A DNA stretch of 64,000 nucleotides from Rhodopseudomonas sp. P2A-2r (lineage in GTDB: Bacteria; Pseudomonadota; Alphaproteobacteria; Rhizobiales; Xanthobacteraceae). How positions within the stretch are numbered: the stretch's first letter is position 1; each line of letters starts with the position of its first letter. Below, in pieces: positions 19,933 to 31,263 of this stretch. The notes under the pieces were generated by a model, which made no database searches, was not told the DNA's origin, and worked only from the letters and a program-made list of their open reading frames with translations. The position numbers were made by a program, and so were the translations under genes. The stretch covers positions 4,062,001-4,126,000 of the forward strand of contig NZ_CP110389.1 in NCBI RefSeq assembly GCF_026015985.1. The letters run 5' to 3'.

Positions 19933-21156
19933 CTAGGATGCCTTTGCGGCAATTTGAGGCAAGAGGGTGGCAGCCATTTTTCGCGCGTTATGGTCAACGG
20001 CGATGGCGTCGTCCGCCGAGCTCAGCGGCGCCAGGTTCCCTGCCCGCACCCAGCCATCCATGGTGGCCTCGACCAGGCGCGCGATGGCGCCGAAGCGGAT
20101 TTTCTGGGCAATGAAGGCCGCCACCGCGATTTCATTGGCGGCGTTGTAGACCGTGGTCGCGCCATGGCCCGTGCGCAGCGCGTCATAGGCCAGCTTCAGG
20201 CCGGGGAACCGGGCATAATCCGGCGCTTCAAACGTCAGCGATCCGATCTTGGCGAGATCGAGGGTCGCGGCGCGGCCGACGATACGGTCCGGCCAGCCCA
20301 GGCAATGGGCGATCGGCGTGCGCATGTCCGGCGCCCCCATCTGCGCCATCACCGAGCAGTCGGAAAACTCGACCATGCCGTGGATGATCGACTGCGGATG
20401 CACCAGCACTTCGATTTCGTCGGGCGACAGCGCGAACAGATAGGACGCCTCGATCACCTCGAGGCCCTTGTTCATCATCGATGCGGAATCGATGGTGATC
20501 TTCTGCCCCATGCTCCAGTTCGGATGCTTGAGCGCCTGCGCCAGGGTGGCCTGCTCGATGTCGGCGGCAGCCCAAGTGCGGAACGGTCCGCCGGAGGCGG
20601 TGATGATGACACGGATGAGTTCTTCGCGGTTGCCAGATCCCAGCGCCTGGAACAGCGCGTTGTGCTCGGAATCTGCAGGCAGGATACAGGCGCCGGCCTT
20701 TGCGGCCCGCTCCATGAAAAAATCGCCGGCGCAAACCAGGCATTCCTTGTTGGCCAGCGCGATGGTGGCGCCGCGATCGACGGCGGCCAGCGCCGGTTTC
20801 AGTCCGGCAGCCCCTGACACGGCCGCCATGACCCAATCCGCTGGCCGCTCGGCCGCCTCGACGATCGCGCTGTCACCGGCACCGCTGGCGATCCCGGTCC
20901 CCGCCAGAGCCGCACGCAGTTCGCCGAGCAACGAGGCATCGGCCAGCGCCACGTAGCGTGCGCCGAACTCTTTCGCCAGCTTGACCAGCCCGGTAACATT
21001 GGTGTTCGCGGTCAGGGCCTCCACCTGATACCGCTCGGGCGACGCCCGCAGCAGGTCCATGGTGCTGTCGCCGATCGAGCCGGTGGCACCGAGCACGCTG
21101 ACGCTGCGCACGGCGGACGCCGCGGCCTTGTTGTTTCGCAATGGGACTGCGCTCAT
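19933..21156 (-). CDS. dxr: 1-deoxy-D-xylulose-5-phosphate reductoisomerase
   Basis: Converts DXP to MEP in the non-mevalonate isoprenoid pathway. The 407-residue protein has the NADPH loop [16 protein letters not shown], the metal/substrate loops [13 protein letters not shown] and ASGGPFR, and [13 protein letters not shown]. The start ATG at 21156 overlaps the cdsA stop by 4 bp; the much longer open frame upstream is cdsA shadow. Together with uppS it supplies and uses isoprenoid units for the cell wall lipid carrier. Confidence 0.96.
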   Translation of the reverse strand: MSAVPLRNNKAAASAVRSVSVLGATGSIGDSTMDLLRASPERYQVEALTANTNVTGLVKLAKEFGARYVALADASLLGELRAALAGTGIASGAGDSAIVEAAERPADWVMAAVSGAAGLKPALAAVDRGATIALANKECLVCAGDFFMERAAKAGACILPADSEHNALFQALGSGNREELIRVIITASGGPFRTWAAADIEQATLAQALKHPNWSMGQKITIDSASMMNKGLEVIEASYLFALSPDEIEVLVHPQSIIHGMVEFSDCSVMAQMGAPDMRTPIAHCLGWPDRIVGRAATLDLAKIGSLTFEAPDYARFPGLKLAYDALRTGHGATTVYNAANEIAVAAFIAQKIRFGAIARLVEATMDGWVRAGNLAPLSSADDAIAVDHNARKMAATLLPQIAAKAS

Positions 21157-21878
21157 TTTTTTACCAAACCATAAGAGCGCGGCCGACGCCATCGGCGCCG
21201 CCCCGCAAAACCGATCAACGCAGCTGCAACAACTGCGAACACGTAACCGTCGAACCGATCCAGCAAGCCGCCGTGACCGGGAATGATGTGGCTGGAATCC
21301 TTGACGCCGAAGTTGCGCTTCACCGCGGATTCGAACAGGTCGCCGAGTTGCGAGACCACCGTCAGCACCGCGGCAAGCGCAAGCAGCGGCAGCAGACGGC
21401 CGACGCCGAACCAGGCGAAGCCCGCCGCCACAGCCAGGCTGAGCACCAGGCCGCCGATGGCGCCGGCCCATGTCTTCTTGGGGCTGATGCGCGGCCACAG
21501 CTTCGGACCGCCGATGCCCCTGCCCGCGAAATAGCCGCCGATATCGGTGACCCAGACCACCAGCAGAACGAACATCAACGCGGCGAATCCCCAGAGCGGA
21601 TCGAGCCGCACCACGACCGAAGCCAGCAACGCGGCGAAGGCATAGATGACGCCGACGACAATCCAGCCTGCATTGCGGCCGACGATCATGACCCATTCGA
21701 CGAACAGTCCGACGGACACCAGCGCCACAAGGCTGAACCACAGCCAGCCACCGGCATAGGCAATGGCAACGGCAATGGGGACCATCACCAGTGCCGCAAG
21801 CACGCGCATCAGAAGATTTCGCAAACCGCGATCGTCCACCTGCTTCGGTGTCGCGTCGTCGTGATTCACGCCCGTCAC
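21153..21878 (-). CDS. cdsA: Phosphatidate cytidylyltransferase (CDP-diglyceride synthase)
   Basis: Makes CDP-diacylglycerol for all phospholipids. The 241-residue integral membrane protein has several hydrophobic helices and the C-terminal signature [20 protein letters not shown] followed by [12 protein letters not shown]. It is a little shorter than many CdsA proteins but the catalytic region is complete. The start is a GTG at 21878 that overlaps the uppS stop (GTGA), and its own stop overlaps dxr, so uppS-cdsA-dxr are translationally coupled. Confidence 0.94.
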   Translation of the reverse strand: MTGVNHDDATPKQVDDRGLRNLLMRVLAALVMVPIAVAIAYAGGWLWFSLVALVSVGLFVEWVMIVGRNAGWIVVGVIYAFAALLASVVVRLDPLWGFAALMFVLLVVWVTDIGGYFAGRGIGGPKLWPRISPKKTWAGAIGGLVLSLAVAAGFAWFGVGRLLPLLALAAVLTVVSQLGDLFESAVKRNFGVKDSSHIIPGHGGLLDRFDGYVFAVVAAALIGFAGRRRWRRPRSYGLVKK

Positions 21879-22630
21879 GAACCGGTCTTTGCGACGAGGC
21901 CGCCGAAGCGGCGCTCGCGGCGGGCATATTCGGCGATCGCGCCTTCCAGCGCCGCCTTGTCGAAATCCGGCCAGTGGATCGGCACGAACACCAGTTCGCT
22001 ATAGGCGGCCTGCCACATCAGGAAATTGGACAGCCGCTGCTCGCCGGAGGTGCGGATGATCAGGTCGGGATCCGGGATATCCGGTGCGTCCAGATACTGA
22101 CCAAGCACGTCGGCATTGATCGAGGCGGGATCGCGCTTACCCTCGGCAACCTCTTGCGCCAAGCGCTGCGCGGCATTGGCGATCTCCTGACGAGCGCCGT
22201 AGTTGAAAGCGACGACGAGCGTCAGCTTGGTATTGTCGCGCGTGAGATCCTCGGCTTCCTTCAGCAACGCGCAAATGTCGGGATCGAGTCCGGTGCGTTC
22301 GCCGATCACCCGCACGCGCACGCCGTCACGATGCAAGGTCGCCAGATCGTTGCGGATGAAGCGGCGCAGCAGGCCGAACAGGTCGCCGATCTCGGTGGCC
22401 GGACGCGACCAGTTCTCGGAGCTGAAGGAGAAAATCGTCAGGTAGAGAATGCCGAGTTCGTTGGCGGCCCGCACCACGCGGCGCAGCGCCTCGACGCCGC
22501 GGCGATGGCCTTCCACGCGCGGCAGGCCGCGTGCCGCAGCCCAGCGTCCGTTGCCATCCATGATAATCGCGACGTGCAACGGCATGGATCGGTCAGATCC
22601 ATCGGTTGCGGGCGCGGCGGCGTTCGACAT
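21875..22630 (-). CDS. uppS: Isoprenyl transferase (undecaprenyl diphosphate synthase)
   Basis: Cis-prenyltransferase making the C55 lipid carrier for peptidoglycan and LPS. The 251-residue protein shows the signature [17 protein letters not shown] near the N terminus with the catalytic Asp, [11 protein letters not shown], and the C-terminal [16 protein letters not shown]. It is separated from frr by 208 bp that hold no credible gene, and overlaps cdsA by 4 bp. Confidence 0.96.
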   Translation of the reverse strand: MSNAAAPATDGSDRSMPLHVAIIMDGNGRWAAARGLPRVEGHRRGVEALRRVVRAANELGILYLTIFSFSSENWSRPATEIGDLFGLLRRFIRNDLATLHRDGVRVRVIGERTGLDPDICALLKEAEDLTRDNTKLTLVVAFNYGARQEIANAAQRLAQEVAEGKRDPASINADVLGQYLDAPDIPDPDLIIRTSGEQRLSNFLMWQAAYSELVFVPIHWPDFDKAALEGAIAEYARRERRFGGLVAKTGS

Positions 22631-22838
22631 CGATCAATCCCTGAAGCACCCTGCGGCGACGCACAATTCCGTCCGCCGCAAAAGAATACTCCAAATCAAC
22701 AGGTTGCACGTCGCGGGCGGCATCACCGATGGCCGCCCGGGGATCATTCACGCTAGAGCATGAACGGGTAAAGGAGAACGTCTTTTCGCCTGCCCCGTGC
22801 CCAAATGAAAGCGTTCGGCCGGTGCAGGCGGTCCGCAC

Positions 22839-23405
22839 CTAGACCGTCATGATTTCCTTTTCCTTGGCCGCCAGCAACTGATCGATCTCGGCGATCGACG
22901 CGTCGGTCGCCTTCTGGACCTCGTTATCCAGGCGCTTCTGGTCGTCCTCGGTGATCTCGTGGGCCTTTTCGAGCTTCTTGATGTGGTCGATGCCGTCGCG
23001 GCGGACATGGCGCACGGCGACCTTGGCGGCCTCGGCATACTTGTTGCCGACCTTGACCAGTTCCTTGCGGCGCTCTTCGTTCAGCTCGGGAATGCGCAGA
23101 CGCAGGACCTGGCCTTCGGTGGCGGGGCTGAGGCCGAGATTGGAGTCGACGATCGCCTTTTCGACGGCCTTGACCATCGACTTGTCCCACACCTGAACCG
23201 ACAGCAGGCGCGGCTCCGGCACGCTGACGGTGGCCACCTGGTTCAGCGGCATGTGGCTGCCATAGGCTTCAACCTGCACCGGCTCGAGCATCGAGGCCGC
23301 GGCACGGCCGGTGCGCAGACCGCCCAACTCGTGCTTGAGCGCGGCGGTGGCACCCTGCATGCGACGCTTCAGGTCGTTGATATCGAATGGGGCCATGGGG
23401 GCCAT
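22839..23405 (-). CDS. frr: Ribosome recycling factor
   Basis: Splits post-termination ribosomes together with EF-G. The 188-residue protein has the two-domain L-shape pattern: helical N terminus ([20 protein letters not shown]), the conserved [20 protein letters not shown] hinge, and the long C-terminal helix ending in [14 protein letters not shown]. The ATG at 23405 is supported by AGGAGGAG upstream. The 208-bp gap downstream carries a few short imperfect repeats and no gene. Confidence 0.97.
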   Translation of the reverse strand: MAPMAPFDINDLKRRMQGATAALKHELGGLRTGRAAASMLEPVQVEAYGSHMPLNQVATVSVPEPRLLSVQVWDKSMVKAVEKAIVDSNLGLSPATEGQVLRLRIPELNEERRKELVKVGNKYAEAAKVAVRHVRRDGIDHIKKLEKAHEITEDDQKRLDNEVQKATDASIAEIDQLLAAKEKEIMTV

Positions 23406-23471
23406 GAAGCTCTCCTCCTGAATTCTTCGGCTGGGTCCACGAACGACCGCGGATCCGACCTGTACTGACGT

Positions 23472-24188
23472 TTAGCCCGCGACGATGGTGCCGCGACCCG
23501 TACCGCTCAAAATGGCGCCGATCGAACCGGGCTCGGCGATGGAAAATACGATGATAGGCAGCAATGTCTCGCGGGCAAGCGCGAAAGCGGTCGCATCCAT
23601 CACCTTGTAATTGCCCTCGACCGCCTGCGAATGGCTGAGGCGCTCGAAACGCGTCGCGGCCGGATCCTTCTTCGGATCGGCGCTGTAGACGCCATCAACA
23701 TTGGTGGCTTTCAGCACCGCTTGGGCGCCGATTTCGGCGGCCCGCAGCACTGCCGTGGTATCGGTCGTGAAGTACGGATTGCCGGTGCCGCCGGCCAGCA
23801 GAACGATGCGGCCTTCGGACAGGCATTTATGCGCCGCGCTGCGGGTAAAGAGCTCGCAGACCTGCGGCATCACCATCGCCGACAGGGTCCGCGCCGGCAC
23901 TGCGCGCCGCTCGATCGCGGCCTCCAGCGCCAGGCAATTCATTACAGTGGCCAGCATGCCCATGGTGTCGCCGGTCGGCCGCGACACCCCGCGCGCCGAC
24001 ACTTCCACGCCGCGGAAGATGTTGCCGCCGCCGACCACCACCGCAACCTCGACGCCGAGCTGCTGCGCTGCAATGAGGTCGCCGGCGATGCGGTCGATCG
24101 TGGGCTGGTCGATACCGAACGATTGGTCGCCGGCGAAATACTCGCCGGACAGCTTGATCACGACGCGACGATACAGCGGCTCACCCAT
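23472..24188 (-). CDS. pyrH: UMP kinase
   Basis: Phosphorylates UMP to UDP in pyrimidine nucleotide synthesis. The 238-residue amino-acid-kinase-fold protein starts [18 protein letters not shown] and contains [23 protein letters not shown] and [11 protein letters not shown]. The ATG at 24188 gives the family N terminus. It lies between tsf and frr, 66 bp before frr, in the conserved rpsB-tsf-pyrH-frr order. Confidence 0.97.
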   Translation of the reverse strand: MGEPLYRRVVIKLSGEYFAGDQSFGIDQPTIDRIAGDLIAAQQLGVEVAVVVGGGNIFRGVEVSARGVSRPTGDTMGMLATVMNCLALEAAIERRAVPARTLSAMVMPQVCELFTRSAAHKCLSEGRIVLLAGGTGNPYFTTDTTAVLRAAEIGAQAVLKATNVDGVYSADPKKDPAATRFERLSHSQAVEGNYKVMDATAFALARETLLPIIVFSIAEPGSIGAILSGTGRGTIVAG

Positions 24189-24219
24189 GATGCGATCGCT
24201 TTCCTTCCGCGCGCGGCCA

Positions 24220-24242
24220 CTCCCGGCATGACATGCCGGGAG
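24220..24242. repeat. Hairpin between tsf and pyrH
   Basis: CTCCCGGC (24220-24227) and GCCGGGAG (24235-24242) flank a 7-base loop. There is no U-tract after it on the minus strand, so it is more likely an mRNA-processing or attenuating stem that sets the ratio of EF-Ts to UMP kinase than a full terminator. Confidence 0.6.
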
Positions 24243-24256
24243 GTCTTGTCCGATGG

Positions 24257-25180
24257 TTACTTCTGGCCGCTGGCGGCGGCGACTTCGGCGGCGAAGTCGG
24301 AGGTCTGCTTCTCGATGCCTTCGCCGAGCGCATAGCGCACGAAGCCGGCAACCTTGATCGGCGCGCCGACCTTGCCTTCGGCTTCCTTGACGGCCTGTGC
24401 GACCGACTTCGACGTGTCGTGGATGAATGCCTGATCGAGCAGGCACACTTCCTTGTAGTAGGTCTTCAGGCCGTTCTCGACGATCTTCTCGATCATCGCC
24501 TCGGGCTTGCCCTGCTGGCGGTACTTGTCGGCCATCACGTCCTTCTCGCGCGCCACGACGGCGGGATCGAGCGACGCCGAATCCAGCGCCTGCGGGTTGG
24601 CGGCAGCGACATGCATGGCGATCTGCTTGCCGAGCACAGCGAGCTCGTCGGTCTTGCCGGTGGATTCCAGCGCGACGATGATGCCCATCTTGCCGAGACC
24701 TTCGGTCACGGCGTTGTGCACGTAGCTGGAAACAACGCCGGCCGAGACTTCGAGCACGGCGGCGCGGCGCAGCGACATGTTCTCGCCGATGGTCGCAATC
24801 GCTTCGGTGATCGCGGTTTCGACGGTGACGTCGCCGACCTTGTGCGCCTTGATCGCATCGACATCGCCGCCGACCTTCAGCGCGACCTGGGCGATCATCT
24901 TGACCAGGCCCTGGAACTGCTCGTTGCGGGCGACGAAATCGGTCTCGGAATTGACTTCAACGACGACGCCCTTGGCGCCGGCGGTGACGACGCCGATCAG
25001 ACCTTCCGCAGCGACGCGGTCAGCCTTCTTGGCGGCCTTGGAAAGACCCTTGGCGCGCAGCCAGTCGATCGACGCCTGCATGTCGCCGTCATTGGCGGCC
25101 AGTGCATTCTTGCAATCCATCATGCCGACGCCGGTGGTCTCGCGGAGGTCCTTGACCATCGCTGCAGTAATCGTTGCCAT
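24257..25180 (-). CDS. tsf: Translation elongation factor Ts
   Basis: Nucleotide-exchange factor for EF-Tu. The 307-residue protein has the N-terminal UBA-like domain ([19 protein letters not shown]) and the core with [15 protein letters not shown], then the dimerisation and C-terminal modules. Length is normal. It follows rpsB after 137 bp containing a strong 12-bp hairpin, and precedes pyrH. Confidence 0.97.
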   Translation of the reverse strand: MATITAAMVKDLRETTGVGMMDCKNALAANDGDMQASIDWLRAKGLSKAAKKADRVAAEGLIGVVTAGAKGVVVEVNSETDFVARNEQFQGLVKMIAQVALKVGGDVDAIKAHKVGDVTVETAITEAIATIGENMSLRRAAVLEVSAGVVSSYVHNAVTEGLGKMGIIVALESTGKTDELAVLGKQIAMHVAAANPQALDSASLDPAVVAREKDVMADKYRQQGKPEAMIEKIVENGLKTYYKEVCLLDQAFIHDTSKSVAQAVKEAEGKVGAPIKVAGFVRYALGEGIEKQTSDFAAEVAAASGQK

Positions 25181-25277
25181 CGTTAAACCCTTTGCCTGTC
25201 AGTGCGCGCGTGGCGCAGCCAATGCTGCACGCCCCGCTTTGCCATCAGGAAACTATCGTGAGTGTGTGAACATGGAA

Positions 25278-25305
25278 TTGTGGCCGGACGGGTGTCCGGC
25301 CACAA
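25278..25305. repeat. Perfect 12-bp hairpin between rpsB and tsf
   Basis: TTGTGGCCGGAC (25278-25289) pairs exactly with 25294-25305 around a GGGT loop. On the transcribed minus strand no run of U follows, so this is probably a partial terminator or RNase barrier that differentiates rpsB and tsf expression. Confidence 0.65.
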
Positions 25306-25317
25306 GACGCGTGTTGT

Positions 25318-26313
25318 TTATTCCGCTTCCGCGGTCATCGCCTTGGCCTGGGCAACCCAGCCATCGGCACGGGTCGGCAGGCCGACCTCTTCGCCGATCT
25401 TGTGCGCGGTATCGTGATCGAGCTCGGCCAGCTGCCAGAAGTGGAAGATGCCGAGGTCGTTGAACTTCTTCTCGATCGCACCGGACACGCCGGTGAGCTT
25501 CTTGAGGTCGTCGGCGGTGCCGCGCGGACCAGCCAGGCCCTGGAAGCCGACCGCTTCCGGCGCCGCAATGGCTTCCGGGATCGGGGCGGCGGAGGCGCCG
25601 ATGTCGAAGCCGGAATCGCCCTGGGCGCGACCGATACCATCGATGACGGCGCGGGCGATCAGGTCGCAATACAGCGTCAGCGCACGGCCGGCGTCGTCAT
25701 TGCCGGGAACCACATAGGTGATGCCCTTGGGGTCGCAGTTGGTGTCGACGATCGCCGCCACCGGGATGCCCAGACGCTGGGCTTCCTGGATCGCGATGTC
25801 TTCCTTGTTGGTGTCGATCACGAAGATCAGGTCGGGCAGACCGCCCATGTCCTTGATGCCACCGAGCGAACGGTCGAGCTTGTCGCGCTCGCGCTGCAGC
25901 GTCAGACGCTCCTTCTTGGTGTAGGCCGAGGCATCGCCGGAATTCAGCACTTCGTCGAGGTGGCGCAGGCGCTTGATCGAACCGGAAATGGTCTTCCAGT
26001 TGGTCAGCGTGCCGCCGAGCCAGCGAGAATTGACGAAGTACATCGCCGAACGCTTGGCAGCTTCCGCGACGACGTCCTGGGCCTGGCGCTTGGTGCCGAC
26101 GAACAGGATGCGGCCGCCCTTGGCGACGGTGTCCGACACAGCCTGCAGCGCGCGGTGAAGCAGCGGCACGGTCTGGGCGAGATCGATGATGTGGATGTTG
26201 TTGCGCGCGCCGAAGATGTAATCAGCCATCTTCGGGTTCCAGCGGTGCGACTGGTGGCCGAAATGCACGCCGGCTTCGAGAAGCTGACGCATAGAAAATT
26301 CAGGGATCGCCAT
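25318..26313 (-). CDS. rpsB: 30S ribosomal protein S2 with C-terminal extension
   Basis: Small-subunit protein needed for S1 docking. The first 240 or so residues are a standard S2 ([50 protein letters not shown]). Length is 331 because of a C-terminal extension of about 75 residues, ending in a helix-hairpin-helix-like segment ([20 protein letters not shown]). This extension is known from related alphaproteobacteria; its role is not clear. A good promoter lies upstream at 26442-26469, leaving a leader of about 120 bases that could carry translational autoregulation. Confidence 0.97.
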   Translation of the reverse strand: MAIPEFSMRQLLEAGVHFGHQSHRWNPKMADYIFGARNNIHIIDLAQTVPLLHRALQAVSDTVAKGGRILFVGTKRQAQDVVAEAAKRSAMYFVNSRWLGGTLTNWKTISGSIKRLRHLDEVLNSGDASAYTKKERLTLQRERDKLDRSLGGIKDMGGLPDLIFVIDTNKEDIAIQEAQRLGIPVAAIVDTNCDPKGITYVVPGNDDAGRALTLYCDLIARAVIDGIGRAQGDSGFDIGASAAPIPEAIAAPEAVGFQGLAGPRGTADDLKKLTGVSGAIEKKFNDLGIFHFWQLAELDHDTAHKIGEEVGLPTRADGWVAQAKAMTAEAE

Positions 26314-26441
26314 AGTTCTAATTCTCCGGTTGGTTCCTCCGGAAGCGTGTGAGCAATCAAGCGTTTAGGCAGGAAATCTGCTGTGAGGCCGGAATGCCAC
26401 CGGACGGCCGCTAAGCCATGCTTCCGTGTGAGATGGCGCGG

Positions 26442-26469
26442 TATATAGCCGGATTCCCGGGATAAGCAA
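26442..26469 (-). promoter_or_regulatory. Candidate sigma-70-type promoter of the rpsB-tsf operon
   Basis: Minus-strand TTGCTT (26464-26469) and TATATA (26442-26447) are separated by 16 bases in a locally AT-rich stretch, about 130 bases before the rpsB ATG. Position, spacing and the strong -10 fit a ribosomal-protein promoter. Confidence 0.6.
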
Positions 26470-26629
26470 GGAAATCCGGCCACTTGCCGTCTCCTCGGGC
26501 ACCTTTCTTGCGGATAGGATGCCGCACTGGACAGGCGCTTCAAAATTACCGTCCGAGGCCTCTGAGCGTAGAATTGGGCCGATTAGCCACCGCGATCAAG
26601 ATCAAGCAGCTCCTTTGAGGGCAGTGACC

Positions 26630-26833
26630 ATGGCAAAAACATCGTCAGAACAGCTTGTCGTGTGCCTCGACAACGAAGGCCACGCCGCCTCGTTGGAAGG
26701 GCGAAAGATTTATATCGCCCTCCCCGACCTGGAAGCCGACAAGAGCGGCTTGCTGCGGATCATCGATGAATCCGGCGAGGATTACCTCTATCCGAAGGCT
26801 TCGTTCGGTTCGATTGCCCTGCCGGCCCCCTGA
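26630..26833 (+). CDS. Small conserved-type hypothetical protein (67 residues)
   Basis: Acidic 67-residue cytoplasmic protein, MAKTSSEQLVVCLDNEGHAA at the N terminus and LYPKASFGSIALP at the C terminus, without a recognised domain; the alternating hydrophobic pattern suggests a small beta-rich fold. TTTGAGGG lies just before the ATG at 26630; the frame is open further upstream but without a good start. It is divergent from rpsB. Small proteins of this appearance are common in Bradyrhizobium genomes, but no function can be given. Confidence 0.65.
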   Translation: MAKTSSEQLVVCLDNEGHAASLEGRKIYIALPDLEADKSGLLRIIDESGEDYLYPKASFGSIALPAP

Positions 26834-26880
26834 AAAAGGTAGTGCTGGCGACTTGAACAGCGGAGATATCCGCATCGGAT

Positions 26881-27422
26881 CTATCCCAGCCCCATCCAGA
26901 CGGTCCGTCCATCCGCGAGTCCGTCATGGCTCAATTCGGCAAAACCCAGCTTTTTCCAGAACTGCATCCCGCCAGCGTTGGCCCGGTTGACCCCGACGTG
27001 GACGGCTTGGCCGCCATGCGCCGCTGCGATCGCGAGCCAGTCCTGCAGCAGCTTGGCTCCAACGCCTTGCCGCTGCAGGCGCGGCAGCAGGCTCGGCGCT
27101 GGTCGGGGGTCCATAACGCCATCTGGTCCTCTGCTGGAGCGGGATACTGCCGTCGCAGCGACGGCCACCAGTCCCGCTCGAGCTTCCGTTCCCAGGCGAG
27201 CGTGTCGACGGCGCCGACGACGAAGCCGGCCACGCCCTCCCGGTCCTCGACCACGAGCGCAAGTTCGGGCTCCAGCAGCGCATAGGGCGCCGAATAGATC
27301 AGCCCCATCAGCCTGGGGGCGTAATAGAGGTGCGACGCGTCGCCTCCTTCGAATCCTGTCGCCAGAGAGATCGCGTAGAGCGCGTCGAGATCGGCGGACT
27401 GGAACGGGCGGAAATTCGTCAT
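26881..27422 (-). pseudogene. GNAT family N-acetyltransferase, frameshifted and probably internally deleted
   Basis: The N-terminal half reads MTNFRPFQSADLDALYAISL through ALVVEDREGVAGFVVGAVDT to MALWTPDQRR. The C-terminal half continues in another frame as LLPRLQRQGVGAKLLQDWL (acetyl-CoA-binding motif A, QxxGxG type) to FWKKLGFAELS. Besides the shift near 27090-27120, the segment between the halves that normally ends in a HLHINLLP-like motif seems to be missing (roughly 25 residues), judged from memory of the family. The total of about 180 codons is shorter than the usual 200 or more. Probably non-functional. Confidence 0.7.
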
Positions 27423-27440
27423 GGACCTGAACGATTTAGT

Positions 27441-27568
27441 TTCCCGGACGCGGTGCGGCGCGAAGTGCCGCGCCGCAGATCCGGGATCCCGGTTTCGTCC
27501 ATGCGGGCCCCCGGATCTGCGGAGCACCACGCCGCCAATTGGCGGCGCAGTGCACCGCGTCCGGGGAA
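27441..27568. repeat. Large nested palindromic element downstream of dnaE
   Basis: The outer arms TTCCCGGACGCGGTGC (27441-27456) and GCACCGCGTCCGGGGAA (27552-27568) pair with one bulge. Inner complementary pairs include CGCAGATCCGGG / CCCGGATCTGCG. The outer arm is shared with the element at 14350-14403. It fills the gap between the acetyltransferase start and the dnaE stop; no gene is seen there. Confidence 0.8.
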
Positions 27569-27587
27569 CGAACGAGCTCCATCACCC

Positions 27588-30500
27588 CTACAGCATCTCC
27601 ACCTGCACCACGCCGGTGACCGCCTTGAGCGCGCCGGCGATCTGCGGCGAGACGCGGAAACGTCCGGGCAGCTTCATTTCCACCTCGGTCTCGAGGTTCA
27701 GCATCATCACCAGCGAGACCTCGCCCTCCCCGGCGCCGCCCGACGGCGCCGTCGGCTTCGGCGCCAGCACGCCACGGCCGGTCGGCGCTGCCGCCGGCGC
27801 GTCGCCCTGCAGCCGCTTGACGATGGAATCCAGCGGCTTGGTATCGCGCAGGAAGATGCGCAGGCCCTTCTGGGTCTTGGCGGCGGCGGCGTCGAGCGGT
27901 TCGGCGTGCAGCACGCGGGCGCGGACGTCCTCGCCCTGCAGCTCGGCGCCGAGCTGCATCAGCACGGCCGCGCCCGGCTCCAGCACGTCGCGGAAGGTGG
28001 CGAGGCCTTCGGAGAACATCACCGCCTCGAAATGCCCGGTCGGATCGGACAGGCCGAAGATGCCCATCTTGTTGCCGGTCTTGGTGCGCCGCTCCTGGCG
28101 CGACACCACGGTGGCGGCGACCTTGCCGGCGGTCGCGCCGCTCTTCACGGCGCGCGAAAACTCCGCCCAGGTCTGCACCCGCAGCCGCTTCAGCACGACG
28201 GCGTAATCGTCGAGCGGATGCCCGGACAGGAAGAAGCCGATGGCGTCGTATTCGCGGCGCAGCTTTTCGGACGGCAGCCAGTTGTCGATCTGCGGCAGCA
28301 TGATGGTCGGCGCGTCCGCAGCACCGCCGAACATGTCGTTCTGCCCCACGGTGCTCGCCTCATGGCTGCGCTGGCAGGCCGACAGGATGGCATCGGCGCC
28401 GCCGAACACCCGCGCCCGGTTGGGGTCCAGCGTGTCGAAGGCGCCGGCCGCCGCGAGACTCTCGATGACCCGCTTGTTGATCGCTTTCGGATTGGCCCGC
28501 GCGGCAAAATCCGCCAGCGACGTGAACAGCCCATCCTTGCGGGACCCGACGATCAGCTCGACGGCGCTGCCGCCGACGCCCTTGAGGCCGGCCAGCGCGT
28601 AGAAGATGGTGTTCTCCGCCACTTCGAAAGTGGCGCCGGAGCGGTTGATGTTGGGCGCCTCGAGCCGGATGTCGAGCCGCTGCGCCTCGGCGCGAAATTC
28701 CGACAGCTTGTCGGTGTTGCTCATGTCCAGCGTCATCGACGCGGCGATGAACTCCACCGGATAATGCGCCTTCATGTAGGCGGTGTGATACGACACCAGC
28801 GCGTAGGCGGCCGCGTGCGATTTGTTGAAACCGTAGTCGGCGAACTTGGCGAGCAAGTCGAAGATCGTATTCGCCTGGTCCTTGCCGACACCGTTTTTGA
28901 CCGAGCCCGCGACAAAGATCTCGCGCTGCTTTTCCATCTCGGCGCGGATCTTCTTGCCCATGGCGCGGCGCAACAGGTCGGCGTCGCCGAGCGAGTAGCC
29001 GGCCATCACCTGGGCGATCTGCATCACCTGTTCCTGGTAGATGATGACGCCGTAGGTTTCCTTGAGGATCGGCTCCAGCATCGGATGCAGGTACTCGGAC
29101 TCCTCGTCCCCGTGCTTGCGCGCGCAATAGGTCGGGATGTTGGCCATCGGACCCGGCCGATACAGCGCCACCAGCGCGATGATGTCCTCGAACCTGTCCG
29201 GCCGCATGTCGACCAGCGCCCGCCGCATGCCCTGGCTTTCCAGCTGGAACACACCGACCACTTCGCCCTTGGCCAGCATCGCATAGGTGGCTGCGTCGTC
29301 GAGCGGCAGCGTCGCCAGATCGACATCGAGGTTGCGCTGCTTCAACAGCTTCACCGCGACGTCGAGCACGGTCAGCGTCTTCAGGCCGAGGAAGTCGAAC
29401 TTCACCAGCCCCGCAGGCTCGACCCATTTCATGTTGAACTGGGTCACCGGCATGTCGGATTTAGGATCGCGATACATCGGCACCAGCTCGGACAGCGGGC
29501 GGTCGCCGATGACGATGCCGGCGGCGTGGGTCGAGGCGTGCCGCGTCAGGCCCTCGAGGCGCAGCGCGATATCGAAGGCACGCTTGACGATCGGGTCCTC
29601 GTCGCGAAACGCCTGCAGCTTCGGCTCGGACTCGATCGCCGCCTCCAGCGTCACCGGCGCCGCCGGATTCTGCGGTACCAGTTTGGTCAGCTTGTCGACC
29701 TGCCCGTAGGGCATCTGCAGCACGCGGCCGACGTCGCGCAGCACGCCGCGCGCCTGCAGCGTACCGAAGGTGATGATCTGCGCCACCTGGTCGCGCCCGT
29801 AGCGCTGCTGCACATAAGTGATGACCTCGCCGCGGCGGTCCTGGCAGAAGTCGATGTCGAAGTCGGGCATCGACACGCGCTCGGGATTGAGGAAGCGCTC
29901 GAACAGCAGTCCGAAGCGGAGCGGATCGAGGTCGGTGATGGTCATGACATAGGCGACCATCGAGCCCGCGCCCGAACCGCGGCCCGGCCCGACCGGAATG
30001 CCCTGCGACTTCGCCCACTTGATGAAGTCGGCCACGATCAGGAAGTAGCCGGCATAGTTCATGCGGGTGATGACGTTGAGCTCGAAATCGAGCCGCGCCC
30101 GGTAATCCTCTTCCGTCTTGCCCTGCGAGACGCCATGCACCTTGAGGCGCTGCCGCAGCCCTCCTCGGCCTGGCGCTTCAGCTCGGCGGCTTCCTCGCTT
30201 TCGGCGTCGGCGGCATTGGAGCCCGCTCCCACGGTGAAGCGCGGCAGAATCGGTTTCGCGTGCGCGGCCGGAACGCGCAGCGCTCGGCGATCTCCACCGT
30301 GGAGGCCAGCGCCTCCGGCAGGTCGGCGAACAGAACCGCCATCTCGGCGCGGGTCTTGAAGCGGTGGTCGGCGGTCAGCTGCTCGCGTTCGGTATCGGCG
30401 ATCAGCTTGCCGCCGGCGATGCACAGCAGGGCATCATGGGCCTCGTAATCGTCGGCGGCGGCGAAATACGGCTCGTTGGTGGCCACGAGCGGCAAGCCCC

Positions 30501-31113
30501 GGGAATAGGCCAGATCGATCAGGCCGGCCTCGGCGCGGCGTTCCTTGTCGACCCCGTGGCGCTGCAATTCGATATACAGCCGGTCGCCGAATTTAGCGGC
30601 TAGCCGGTCGCAGCGCGCGGCGGCGAGCGCCGCCTGGTCGGCATTGAACGCCAGCGCCAGCGGCCCTTCCGGGCCGCCGGTCAGCAGGATCAGGTCCTCG
30701 GTCTCGCCGTCGAACCAGTCGAACTTGATATGCGGCGCCTCGTGGGTCGGGGTCTCCATGAAGGCCCGGGAATTCAGCTTCATCAAGCTGCGGTAACCGC
30801 GCTCCCGCGTCGCCAGTAGCACGACCCGCGACGGCGCCATGGCATGGCGCGCGTTCGGATCCTGATCGCCGAAATCCACCGCCATTTCGCAGCCGACGAT
30901 CGGCTGGATGCCGTAGCTCACCAGCTTCTCGGAGAATTCCAGCGCCCCGAACATGTTGTCGGTGTCGGTCAGCGCCAGCGCCGGCTGGTGGTCGGCCTTG
31001 GCCAGATCCGCCAGCTTCTGGATCTTGATCGAGCCCTTCAGCAGCGAATAGGCCGAATGCACGTGGAGATGGACGAAACCGGCATTGGACGCGGCTGCGG
31101 GCTTTTGGCTCAT
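27588..31113 (-). CDS. dnaE: DNA polymerase III alpha subunit (two frameshifts in this sequence)
   Basis: Replicative polymerase. The N-terminal PHP domain begins FVHLHVHSAYSLLKGSIKIQ. The palm region includes GRGSGAGSMVAY and the catalytic MPDFDIDFCQDRRGE, then the tandem HhH and OB-fold regions. Near 30255-30262 one base is missing, after which KPILPRFTVGAGSNAADAE continues in the next frame. At 30159-30161 a G-run (minus strand) is one short, and LRQRLKVHGVSQGKTEEDY then continues. Adding two bases gives 3528 nt (1175 residues), the normal length. As a single-copy essential gene it is unlikely to be truly broken. The ATG at 31113 begins MSQKPAAAS. Confidence 0.9.
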
Positions 31114-31263
31114 GGTCTGGCGATCATCGACTCGAGGGATAGCGGCAGCCGCAGGGCCGACTCGCTGAGCCATGGTGATGGCTGGGCGCCGGGCTGTCCA
31201 CGCGAAACCGGCGCCGTGGGCGAAGCGTCCCCGTTATCCCGTCGGCGGTCGTGCCGGCCCGTG

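Noticed and set aside
27330..30359. 1009-codon plus-strand frame opposite dnaE
   Set aside because: Antisense shadow rich in Arg/His/Gln with no recognisable fold; dnaE explains the region.
30059..30424. Independent 121-codon minus-strand gene in the middle of dnaE
   Set aside because: Its useful part (KPILPRFTVGAGSNAADAE) is DnaE sequence between two frameshifts.
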